Source: Aminivibrio sp.
GTDB lineage: Bacteria > Synergistota > Synergistia > Synergistales > Aminobacteriaceae
DNA: 28,783 nt
Assembly (NCBI GenBank): GCA_018057035.1
Contig: JAGPEN010000004.1
Span: forward strand, 1 to 28,783
Reading direction: 5' to 3'
The notes beneath the pieces are model-generated. The model worked only from the letters and a program-made list of their open reading frames with translations, was not told the DNA's origin and ran no database searches. The translations under genes and the position numbers were made by a program. The first letter of the stretch is position 1, and each line of letters starts with the position of its first letter. This document shows positions 18,301-24,013 of this stretch, piece by piece.

Positions 18301-20954
18301 GTCATGGAGCAGAAGGCCCCGTTCGAAGCGGTAATCCGTGCAGAGGCGTACTGGCAGCTCTGGTCTTCCGCGAATCCGTAGGCGGTCACCTTCCCGGGCA
18401 GAACGGCGTATTCTTTCCCGAGCTGCTGGGAGAAAGCGAGCAGGGTCCCTCCCGAGGAAACGTATTTTTCCACCGCGTTCCGGAAGGTTTCCGAGAGGCT
18501 CCAGTCTGACAGGGATCCGCTCGGGAGGATGAGCAGCCTGAACTTTTCGAGGGATTCGCCGGCTTCTCCAGGCTGCAGAAGGGTGGCAGGTTCGGACTGG
18601 CCGAGGAGGGCCGCCGCTCCCTTTGCGTACCCGGACGAAAGGATCGCCACGTCGGGTGTCTCCGCCACAGCCTTCAGAAGGTCCCTGTAGATTTCTTCCG
18701 CAGCAGCTCTCTGCTCTTCGGAGAATGGAGCCTCGAAGGTTACCCGCTCATCGGATGTCGAGGCCTGGAGAAAGGCTCCCAGGGTCTCCGGACCCAGCGG
18801 TTCGGAAAAGGCTCCCCTGTTCCGGGATGAAAGGAAATCCATGACGAAGGTGTTTCCCTTTTCCGCCGCCCGGAGATAGAGCCCCCGCTCCTGGGGAGGA
18901 AGAGCGAGCATGGCCTTCCCGATGTTATCGTTATCGTCGGGGTTGTCCGCCCCGGGAGAGCCGAAGGTAATGCCGAGTTCCTTCGCTCTTTTGTCCTTGT
19001 ATTCCTTCATCCATTTCCACAGGTCTTTCCCTGCGGGAGTCTTCATGAGCTTATCAAGGGCTTCCGGGTCGTCGAGGATAGGTTTGAATATCCTGTAGTA
19101 TTTCCAGCGGTTTTTCTCCCATATAGGCGGGAGAGGACCTCCGATGACATGGGTCATGAGGTCGGAGAGAGGTTTGTAGGCCGTATCAAGCCGCTGCTTC
19201 ATGTCCAGCGCCCGCCGGGCAGCTTTCCGGGCGTCAAGGAGGTCTCCGGCAAGTCCGTATCCTTCAAGGATCGCTTCGCCCCCGGAGATGAGCGGGCCTA
19301 TGGTCACAGACTTCCCGAACTCCCAGGCAGCGTAGGCCCCCGCCCAGACAGCGGGAGGCAGAAGCCATTCCTTTCCCTCCCGAAGGTCCTTGAGGTACTG
19401 TTCCCGGGTGGAGAGGCCGATCTGTTCCCCCATCTGGATCAGCCCTGGAATGCCGAAAAGAGTCGCCACCCCGTACCCGATGCCTTTCCCTACCGTAAGG
19501 AGGCCGAAATTCTCCGGATCCTCCCGTGCGGCTTTGTCAAGGTAGTCGGAATATGCCTTGAGGGCTTCGTATCCCTGGTAGATCATAATAATGCCCGTTC
19601 CGACCTTCACCAGCTTCGACGGGGGAGGGGGCATCGGAACCGCCGGTTTTTTGGGAAGCTCGGGCTTGATCACCTTCGGGACTGTTCTTTTTGTTCCCGG
19701 TGCTGTCCTGTCCGCAAACTGGCTCCTGGTCATGGTCTTGCCCGTTTTCAGGTCCGTTACCGTGCCGTCAGGATTCAGCCGCACCTGCTGTTTCGTGATC
19801 TTTCCCCCGATTTCCGGGGCCTTTTCTGCGATGTTTCTCAGGGTCTCACCGTTGCTTTTCGAGATTGTATGGAGCTCGTCCGTCAGTTTTCTCCACGTCT
19901 TCTGGTCCGCTTTGGACATGGGGGGCTTTTTGTTCAGTATTTCCGTGAGTTCCTTCACTTTTCCGTCCGTGATCTTCTGGCTCTGCCTCTGGGCCTTCTG
20001 GTAGGACTTCGACAGGGAATCCTGGGCTTTATCGAGCCACTGCCGGATCTTTTTGTTTTTCACCTCCGGGGGATCGTTGGGGCTTGTTATACCCGCTTCC
20101 TCCCAGCTTCTTCCTTTCCGCAGGTTCTCCGCCTGCCTGGCGAACTCTGCGGCATCTCCCTTTTTCGGTGTTGTTCCCGTCCATTCCATGGCCTTCTTGA
20201 CGCTTTTGCCGATGGTTTTGGGATCGATCTCCCCGCCTGCGGGGTTCTTTCCGATCCCTGCCTCCACCGCTTTTTTGACGTTGTCGAGGACCGCTCCGGC
20301 GGGGTCTTTTGCGCCCACCTTGCCGCCTGAGGTCTCGAAGAGACCGCCCGAGGTGGAAAAGGTATCTTCCGCGCCCGCCCGGGAGGTCACCCAGTTCCGC
20401 CATTCCGGGCTCCCGGTCCGCAGGTTCGGAGGGGTCTCCCAGATAACGAGCTTCTTCGCGGGATCCACGTACCGTCCGGGGACGTTCGGGTCAGGACGGA
20501 TGGAATAGCCTTTTGCGTTGAGCTGGTCGGCCAGTTTTTTCGCGCCTCCGGGCTTCATCTCCGTCAGGTCGATGTCGCTTGAAGGAGTCTTGGGAGCGCT
20601 CCCTGAGTTGAGAAAATCCTTTTCCATGCCTGCTGACTTTATGGCGTCCTTGATCTCGGCGAACCGGCCGTCCCTGTTTTTGTAGGTTGTCCGAACGCCG
20701 TCGGAAGCGTTCTGGAAATCATTCAGCCATTTTTTCCGTGCGGAGTTGAAACTCCCTTCATCGGAAAACTGACCCCTTTGGGGTTCGGAGGCCGCAAAAT
20801 TATCCCGTACCTTGCCCAGTTCGCTCAGCATCTCCTCCTCGAGGGATGCCCCGAGTGCCTGTCCGCCGAAGGAGAAGAGATGAAGGGTGAGGAGGGTGAA
20901 CAGGAAAAAGAGAGAGAAGAATTTCCCGTAATGCCTCGTTCCCGCTGTCTTCAT
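12375..20954 (-). CDS. giant exported multidomain protein with carboxypeptidase-regulatory-like modules and five 80-residue repeats
   Basis: About 2,859 residues; I do not recognise the whole protein. The ATG at 20952-20954 is preferred over the in-frame ATG at 20978 because it gives a normal signal peptide (MKTAGTRHYGK, then FFSLFFLFTLLTLHLFSFGG, cleavage after ALGA). Order seen: 40-440 charged, helical region with an SSDIDL motif near 125; proline-rich linker near 440-460; hydrophobic and glycine-rich helices near 460-600; 755-978 a class I glutamine-amidotransferase-like fold (AILSSG, LLILPSG, SSGGTLLAF, GKGRVVLSTLYLDW) without an evident catalytic Cys-His; 980-1280 Ig/CARDB-like beta domains; 1283-1897 about seven carboxypeptidase-regulatory-like modules; 1898-2296 five 80-residue repeats; two more such modules to about 2470; then CARDB- and macroglobulin-MG-like beta domains to the end. 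No LPXTG, autotransporter or type IX sorting signal is evident. It follows the TPR gene by 5 nt. A structural, binding or inhibitor-like surface role is inference. Confidence 0.85.
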   Translation of the reverse strand: MKTAGTRHYGKFFSLFFLFTLLTLHLFSFGGQALGASLEEEMLSELGKVRDNFAASEPQRGQFSDEGSFNSARKKWLNDFQNASDGVRTTYKNRDGRFAEIKDAIKSAGMEKDFLNSGSAPKTPSSDIDLTEMKPGGAKKLADQLNAKGYSIRPDPNVPGRYVDPAKKLVIWETPPNLRTGSPEWRNWVTSRAGAEDTFSTSGGLFETSGGKVGAKDPAGAVLDNVKKAVEAGIGKNPAGGEIDPKTIGKSVKKAMEWTGTTPKKGDAAEFARQAENLRKGRSWEEAGITSPNDPPEVKNKKIRQWLDKAQDSLSKSYQKAQRQSQKITDGKVKELTEILNKKPPMSKADQKTWRKLTDELHTISKSNGETLRNIAEKAPEIGGKITKQQVRLNPDGTVTDLKTGKTMTRSQFADRTAPGTKRTVPKVIKPELPKKPAVPMPPPPSKLVKVGTGIIMIYQGYEALKAYSDYLDKAAREDPENFGLLTVGKGIGYGVATLFGIPGLIQMGEQIGLSTREQYLKDLREGKEWLLPPAVWAGAYAAWEFGKSVTIGPLISGGEAILEGYGLAGDLLDARKAARRALDMKQRLDTAYKPLSDLMTHVIGGPLPPIWEKNRWKYYRIFKPILDDPEALDKLMKTPAGKDLWKWMKEYKDKRAKELGITFGSPGADNPDDNDNIGKAMLALPPQERGLYLRAAEKGNTFVMDFLSSRNRGAFSEPLGPETLGAFLQASTSDERVTFEAPFSEEQRAAAEEIYRDLLKAVAETPDVAILSSGYAKGAAALLGQSEPATLLQPGEAGESLEKFRLLILPSGSLSDWSLSETFRNAVEKYVSSGGTLLAFSQQLGKEYAVLPGKVTAYGFAEDQSCQYASARITASNGAFCSMTTPTPDFNVDGYFLDYPAESEIWLSRTKNDQPCMISFPWGKGRVVLSTLYLDWAAGNHQGTVHERLFFRDLVSFLLDKPPVLTHEGKTVRVALPEPETGDRGISFSPLLFGPDGAGIEVSPQPAAGKELELSLSGVPGFYRLGGVFTDGSGKKTGETFPRTRFGLSVLPKGISDAGDSQRNGVSVSVASDLENYIRGAEGRFSILLWNRGTDEKTVRIDWRFPHNSGSAPGAEKGKYAGSNTLVLKPEMRETINLSIPIVNTDGIDRLWVDVYDGRSGEKMSTVSKGFYTKSPSAEVSVLLAGRTFPEGSELKGEVSFKNPFRAKGTGTLRIRTADSAGKTPVDEEMDFEVSEDGATVPFQISLPENTFSGECSLQAFIVLRGTVVGVGSASFTYTGRPYALKGKITDRITGAPVSGSEVEFHLGDSSFKGKTDGGGIFEVDLPDGRYSIEASAEGFNIYTAEAVIAPEDRAEYPIALLPLGKGEGTGMVSGRVFDRVTGDPVPGCLIDIVRGNEKYTVKSDASARYSLALLPGDYLARCFVEGQSVNTSEFPFRVTEGWEQPLDLYPPLGKIRLRILDTISGKEVGNVSAILRTADLSKEDGWNRDISFAVNGGPTALTASGRRALRVSADGYRMLETEILAGERTGETLLYLTPKKGSLKVVCADLVSEDPLAGAAVSAGRPGQPASEMKKTGDDGGCIFNLEDGRWVFSVEAEGYVTLSTEWYSTVHAETEVPEVKLYLSRDTQKKPGSARIAVLDRMTASPVAGVSVEVASPQGFQQGVTDDSGLAAIGIPDGRVALRFTRKGYAPLETELFNSYLDEAERVFYLDSDSAKAEFLVRDGITGNILEGVRVFRVEGEAGHDLGITGKGGILETSMPRGGFSFRFELDGYDPLITGFHISGNGKDDRSAEEVFLSPQKNPHSFRGIVKTPAGEPLPGVSITMKQKETTISLQSLGDGTFALTPVPGPIDLTFTSAGYHELKTQTYFSRGVLPPEEEEFFLFPSDSPYPDAPGRILFSAMDALTGEPLERFSAYLLDNGWAGYHNGTAATESRPGNRNTVIQCEGYYETGSFYPTVFPGKTVKKTIQLHPSAGKMQFRVLDAISGEPVPRFSAYLLDNGWAQYENGSAETEAQPGNRNTVIKAPGYYETGSFYPTVFPGKTVMRTIYLNPSAGRIEFSVLDMITGKPIPDFSAYLLDGGWARYENGKASTEAQPGNRNTVIKAPGYNETGSFYPTVFPGRTIQRTVFLTPSTGKLSFSVKDGQTGKPLPVFSAYLLDGGWAQYRNGKSSMEAQPGNRNTVIKAPEYNETGSFYPTVFPGKTADRTIFLAPSLGRADFTVADVLTGNPLPVFSAYLLDNGWARYENGTASTEAQPGNRNTVIKADGYFETGFYPTAFPGRTTSHIIYLHPSNPLGQVNLKGVDLASGETVTNITFQPQGEPPLRAPDGTGLHSSLTHFKHQWFRASSPGYKDNDAPGFFTSGRRDVELSIPLERIVPPGKGNLLVSVADSEGKPLSGAAVALSCSGKAVRGKTNTTGQVLFRNAPSGIHTLSASARGYGKGSSRTAVEGGETGKAFLKLSPLSELRAHAPFDPVIVSAPSDEILRPGERKILRAVLENRGDEGGRTFCSLEIPDMGKIVRETVLGPAERAEIPFEVLVPEDSVNSRVYALVRAGDQSKRGVLSIEAPKFTLSARTDREAYLEGESLDLEVEVTSDSGEGAYQIRASFNDETRLETVKLAEGKGKVLFRGIPVSFRGNKLFYGLYHASGRSILLNALQVQNGSGSVLLVPEKQQYGAGETVRIRISGKAGEPLSIASLLLPGGTGGAEGVKEVIPGADGTAILDVPLPRAMATGSYPFRCGDQSVNVDIRGAETKILDRRLEEEGGENAGLLLFWKATASGEIPCTWSVEAFPADEESYVLAEGNITLKGEWGDYMVRVEPEEDEPCDFLLSLKADILSPSGKPLAEIRYSRAERE
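14067..15263 (-). repeat. five tandem 240-bp coding repeats (80 residues each)
   Basis: The conserved Trp codon recurs at 15180, 14940, 14700, 14460 and 14220, an exact 240-bp period in frame. Each unit opens with a G-x-hydrophobic-x-F-x-V-x-D-x-x-T/S-G-x-P strand as in carboxypeptidase-regulatory-like domains. It then has the distinctive blocks FSAYLLDNGW, EAQPGNRNTVIKA and ETGSFYPTVFPGKT. Units 2-4 are most alike; unit 1 (N-terminal) is more diverged (SRPGNRNTVIQCEG) and unit 5 has lost one Ser codon (ETGFYPT). The pattern suggests duplication within the gene, followed by selection on length. Confidence 0.95.
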
Positions 20955-20959
20955 TTCCT

Positions 20960-21904
20960 TCACTTCCCTTCGGTCCATTCAGCAAGAACTGAACGCGCAT
21001 AGGCAGCCTTTTCAGTGTCCTGGGAAAAGGCTTCCGCCGCCAGCCTCATAGTTTCTTTGGCTTCCGGCAGCTTTTCCATCCCGTGGAGGATCACCCCAAG
21101 GCAGAAAAGGGCGGGACCGTTGGGCTCCCCGGATGAAAGGTGCTTTCGAAAGAACTGCTCTCCCCGGGGAAGGCCGTTTTCAAGAAAATAGGCGGCACCG
21201 AGCAGGGATGCGGTCCGGAAGTCGAGCAGAGCCGGTTTTTCCGAAACCGCCCTTTCCAGGTTGTCTATCGCCGGGGCGAAGGACCTGTTCCGGTACTGCA
21301 GAATACCGAGTAGAAGCCGTGCCTCTGCGTAGGATGGGTCAAGTTCAAGTGTCCCGGAAGCAGCCTCTTCGGCAAGTTCGAGGGTGAATGGGTTCGGACC
21401 GAAGGCGGCGTAGACCTGGGCGACGAGGAAAAGAAAGTCCGGTTCGTCAGGGGCAAGTTCCGCTGCTGAAAGGGCATTGGCCAGGGCAAGGTACAGAAGG
21501 TTATCCAGGCCTTCTTCTGAAAGGGGTTTTCTTTCGCCGGACTTCAGGGAATCCAGTATGGATGAGGCTTTACGTGCCCTCAGTATGGCGAGGGTGAGTA
21601 CGTTCAGCTCATCAGGGTTTTCCATGGCCGCCGCGAGGGCCTTCTCTTCTTCGGGGCTGAGCGGGTAATCCCGGTCGAGGCTTTCAAACTCTTCCTGTTC
21701 CTGTTGCGGACCGAACAGGTCGACCGCGGATGCGAAGATGTCGCCGTCCCGCCCGCTGTAGAAATCAGGCCCGTCGTCCTCGGGGATGTCCTCCTCGAGG
21801 GTGAATTCCTCTTCCACGGTCACCGTTTCCTCTGTTGCGGACGCCCCCTGGAGCGGCATGGAAAAGAGGATCAGAGCCGCAAGGACCGACACTGTCAACT
21901 GCAT
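20960..21904 (-). CDS. exported TPR-repeat protein
   Basis: A 314-residue exported protein. The ATG at 21902-21904 is chosen because GAGGTGG lies just upstream and the protein then begins with a good signal peptide (MQLTVSVLAALILFSMPL, cleavage after GASA). A very acidic segment follows (residues about 24-60, many Glu/Asp), then about 200 residues of paired helices with the TPR pattern, for example LANALSAAELAPDEPDF, ASGTLELDPSYAEARLLLG and AIDNLERAVSEKPALLD. TPR domains bind other proteins. The gene is directly upstream of the giant-protein gene on the same strand (5 nt from stop to the preferred start, or overlapping if the earlier ATG is used), so the two are very likely made together and may form a complex in the periplasm or at the surface. 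There is no lipobox cysteine and no transmembrane segment beyond the signal. Confidence 0.87.
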   Translation of the reverse strand: MQLTVSVLAALILFSMPLQGASATEETVTVEEEFTLEEDIPEDDGPDFYSGRDGDIFASAVDLFGPQQEQEEFESLDRDYPLSPEEEKALAAAMENPDELNVLTLAILRARKASSILDSLKSGERKPLSEEGLDNLLYLALANALSAAELAPDEPDFLFLVAQVYAAFGPNPFTLELAEEAASGTLELDPSYAEARLLLGILQYRNRSFAPAIDNLERAVSEKPALLDFRTASLLGAAYFLENGLPRGEQFFRKHLSSGEPNGPALFCLGVILHGMEKLPEAKETMRLAAEAFSQDTEKAAYARSVLAEWTEGK

Positions 21905-21979
21905 TGCGACCACCTCGCTTTCACCCGAAAGGGTACGGTAAAACGTCTGAAAAAGAGAACCAACCGGAAGATTGACCGT

Positions 21980-22008
21980 ATTATACAGCAGAAGCGGGAT
22001 CCTGTTAC
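21980..22008 (-). promoter_or_regulatory. promoter of the TPR/giant-protein operon
   Basis: On the minus strand, GTAACA (22003-22008) and a perfect TATAAT (21980-21985) are spaced by 17 nt. The -35 lies in and beside the loop of the long hairpin at 21989-22025. The predicted start near 21973 leaves about 70 nt of leader. The remainder of 21905-21979 shows no other element. Confidence 0.55.
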
Positions 22009-22025
22009 GCAGGATCCCGCTTCTG
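21989..22025. repeat. 16-bp perfect hairpin between the M48 and TPR genes
   Basis: CAGAAGCGGGATCCTG (21989-22004) and its perfect complement (22010-22025) flank a 5-nt loop. It lies 29 nt past the M48 stop, where a terminator is expected, but no T-tract follows on either strand. It may be an mRNA 3' stabiliser, a Rho-assisted end or a protein-binding site. Confidence 0.75.
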
Positions 22026-22054
22026 AAAGAGCCGCAAGGGAGCTTGTTATTGCC

Positions 22055-22684
22055 TCATTTTCGGGGTTCTATCGCGGACGCGTTGTTCCGCAGGCGAAGA
22101 AGCCGCCTTTCTGTAGGGGGGTGGGAGTTGAATCCGTTCGGAGAGGTCTTGTACCCGGCCGCCTTCATTTTTTCCATGGCCCGGACGAGCCCCCACGGGC
22201 TGTAAGCCGCTGCGGCGGAGGTCCTGATTCCGTAGTCGTCTGCGGCCACTTCCTGTTCCCGGCTGAAGCCGGACTCGGCCAGGGCCATGCCCACGCCCCC
22301 GGCAATTTCCCCTGCCGTGTTGCCGTCAAGGGCATGGAAAAGAAGGCCCCAAAGCAGGCTGCGTCCGACGGAGCTGTTGTAGTGTCCCAGCTGGATATGC
22401 CCCGCCTCGTGAGCAAGGATGCCGGCGATTTCGTCCTCGCTGTCGAGTATGGCCATCATACCGGTCGTGACATGGACAGAATGATTTCCCGGGGAAAACT
22501 TCACCCAGGCGTTGGGTTCCTTTTTGTTCTCGAAGTTGACCGGCTTGTGTTCGATTCCTGCCTTTGCGGAAATTTTTGCCCATGCGCGGTTCACTACGGC
22601 CTGGTCTATGGCGGCTTCCAGAGTCCCCGTGAAAAGAAGGGCCAGAAGAGAAACGGCGGGAAGGAGTTTCCCTATTTTTTTCAC
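22055..22684 (-). CDS. exported M48-family zinc metalloprotease
   Basis: A small (209-residue) secreted metalloprotease. The GTG at 22682-22684 is the start: AAGGAGG lies 8 nt upstream, the overlapping ATG there reads ATG-TGA and is closed, and the protein then begins with a signal peptide (MKKIGKLLPAVSLLALLFTG, cleavage near TLEA). The zinc site is complete: His92, Glu93 and His96 in HEAGH, and Glu145 in EVAADDYG as the third ligand. The C-terminal SHPPTERRLLRL is the usual M48 ending. It lacks the C-terminal TPR repeats of BepA and the membrane helices of HtpX, so it is a minimal periplasmic type, perhaps in envelope protein quality control (inference). It lies upstream of the TPR/giant operon on the same strand but is separated by a hairpin and a promoter. 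Confidence 0.92.
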   Translation of the reverse strand: MKKIGKLLPAVSLLALLFTGTLEAAIDQAVVNRAWAKISAKAGIEHKPVNFENKKEPNAWVKFSPGNHSVHVTTGMMAILDSEDEIAGILAHEAGHIQLGHYNSSVGRSLLWGLLFHALDGNTAGEIAGGVGMALAESGFSREQEVAADDYGIRTSAAAAYSPWGLVRAMEKMKAAGYKTSPNGFNSHPPTERRLLRLRNNASAIEPRK

Positions 22685-22703
22685 ATCGTTCTCCTCCTTA
22701 TTT

Positions 22704-22721
22704 CCGGGGATTACTCCCCGG
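22704..22721 (-). repeat. small hairpin in the M48 mRNA leader
   Basis: CCGGGGA (22704-22710) and TCCCCGG (22715-22721) pair around TTAC, just upstream of the AAGGAGG site of the M48 gene. It could modulate translation; only the symmetry is seen. No confident promoter for the M48 gene was found in 22722-22810. Confidence 0.4.
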
Positions 22722-22796
22722 GAGATGTCTTTCAATTGGTGCGCTTTCATTGAAATTCTTGCGTATTTTTTCCCTGCAGGAAAGGGGAGAATTACG

Positions 22797-22802
22797 TATA
22801 AT
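22797..22802 (+). promoter_or_regulatory. -10 element very close to the threonine-synthase-like start codon
   Basis: A perfect TATAAT lies 8 nt before the ATG at 22811, so transcription would begin at or within a base or two of the start codon. There is no ribosome site next to that ATG and no clear -35 at 16-18 nt. This fits a leaderless mRNA, unless translation starts further in. Confidence 0.45.
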
Positions 22803-22810
22803 ATCCTATT

Positions 22811-23971
22811 ATGACCAATCACGGCCAAATGATGCTTCAATGCACCCTCTGCGGTGCAGCGGTTCGGGAAGACAGCCTCCGGTGGCGGTGCGTTTGCGGG
22901 GCTCCGTTCGCTTCGGACTTCGGCGGCGTCCCCCCCATGGACAGGAGCCGGATACGCCCCGGAGAGCAGGGGATGTGGCGCTACGGCTCCTCCCTTCCCC
23001 TGGAAAGACCGGAGGAGAAGGTGTCCTTCGGTGAGGGATGGACTCCTCTCGTCGCCGAACCATGGAACGGCCTGAACCTCTTCCTCAAGCTTGACTATGC
23101 CTGCCCGACCGGCTCCTACAAGGACCGTGGGATGGCCTACATTGTGAGCAGACTGAGAGACCTGGGAATCCGCGAGGTCATCGAGGATTCTTCCGGAAAC
23201 GCCGGAGCCTCCATGGCGGCTTACTGCGCCAGGGCGGGCATACGGTGCCGCGTTTTCGTCCCCTCCTACACCTCGGAGGGGAAGTGTGTCCAGGTTGTCT
23301 CCTATGGCGCGGAACTGGAGAGGGTCCCGGGAACCAGGGAGGATACGACCAGGGCAGCCGAAAAAGCTGCGGAGGGCACATTCTACGCAAGCCACAACTG
23401 GAGCCCGTGGTTTGCCCACGGGATTAAGACTTTTGCTTTCGAACTGTGGGAACAGCTTGGGTTCACCGCTCCGGAAGCGGTTTTGCTTCCTGCGGGCCAG
23501 GGGAGCCTCGTCTTCGGCTGCGCCCTGGCCTTTGAAGAACTGCTTTCAAGCGGCGAAATAGAAGCCCTTCCGAAGATTTTCGCCCTTCAGCCGAAAAACT
23601 GCGCCCCCCTGGAGGAGGCGTTCAGGAACGGAAGTCCTTCTCCGGGCAGAGTGGAGAAGAGTGAAACCATCGCGGAAGGTATCAGTTCCGCGGAACCTGT
23701 TCGGGGAAGAGAAGTCCTCTCTGCCGTGCGAAAAACCGGAGGAGCGGTTCTCTCCTTTACGGACAGGGAAATTTGGGACGGTTTTGTGAAGCTCGCCCGC
23801 AGAGGGTATTTTGTTGAACCTACGAGCGCCATCGTTGCCGCGGCGGCGGAACGGCTTTCCCGTGAAGGCGCGGTCGGCAGGAACGGCCCGGTGGCGGCGG
23901 TTCTCACCGGCTCGGGGCTCAAGGGAAGCGGCAAGATACTCTCCCTGTTCTCCTCTCCGCCGGAGGACTGA
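22811..23971 (+). CDS. threonine-synthase-like PLP enzyme
   Basis: A 386-residue fold-type II PLP enzyme resembling threonine synthase, which turns O-phosphohomoserine into threonine. The PLP lysine is Lys104 in GSYKDRGM (SFKDRG is more usual); SSGNAGASMAAYCARAG is the asparagine loop, PAGQGSLVFG the phosphate-binding glycine-rich loop, and EPTSAIVAA a typical C-terminal motif. The N-terminus has a small zinc-ribbon-like part with CTLC and CVC. No homoserine pathway genes are nearby, so a related activity (for example cysteate synthase or a threonine dehydratase-like reaction) is possible. Start: ATG 22811 has no ribosome site but sits right after a TATAAT; ATG 22829 or 22832 are alternatives. 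It ends with TGA and is followed 41 nt later by the HDOD gene. Confidence 0.85.
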   Translation: MTNHGQMMLQCTLCGAAVREDSLRWRCVCGAPFASDFGGVPPMDRSRIRPGEQGMWRYGSSLPLERPEEKVSFGEGWTPLVAEPWNGLNLFLKLDYACPTGSYKDRGMAYIVSRLRDLGIREVIEDSSGNAGASMAAYCARAGIRCRVFVPSYTSEGKCVQVVSYGAELERVPGTREDTTRAAEKAAEGTFYASHNWSPWFAHGIKTFAFELWEQLGFTAPEAVLLPAGQGSLVFGCALAFEELLSSGEIEALPKIFALQPKNCAPLEEAFRNGSPSPGRVEKSETIAEGISSAEPVRGREVLSAVRKTGGAVLSFTDREIWDGFVKLARRGYFVEPTSAIVAAAAERLSREGAVGRNGPVAAVLTGSGLKGSGKILSLFSSPPED

Positions 23972-24013
23972 ATGAAAAGGCGGCATTTCCCTTTACAGGG
24001 GACGGACCTTTAA
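23972..24013 (+). other. possible 13-codon leader ORF coupling to the HDOD gene
   Basis: An ATG at 23972 has GGAGG (23962-23966) 5 nt upstream, better than the site for the next gene. It codes for 13 residues (MKRRHFPLQGTDL), and its TAA overlaps the HDOD ATG as TAATG. It may load ribosomes for the HDOD gene by re-initiation. It is short enough to arise by chance. Confidence 0.35.

Noticed and set aside
19149..20330. A 393-codon plus-strand open frame opposite the giant gene
   Set aside because: It is antisense to continuous coding sequence, has low-complexity Arg/Gly/Phe composition and no ribosome site; such frames are common opposite GC-rich genes.
22685..23419. Extension of the M48 protease upstream of 22684, through the threonine-synthase-like gene
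   Set aside because: The signal peptide and ribosome site place the start at GTG 22684; the extension is antisense to a clear enzyme.
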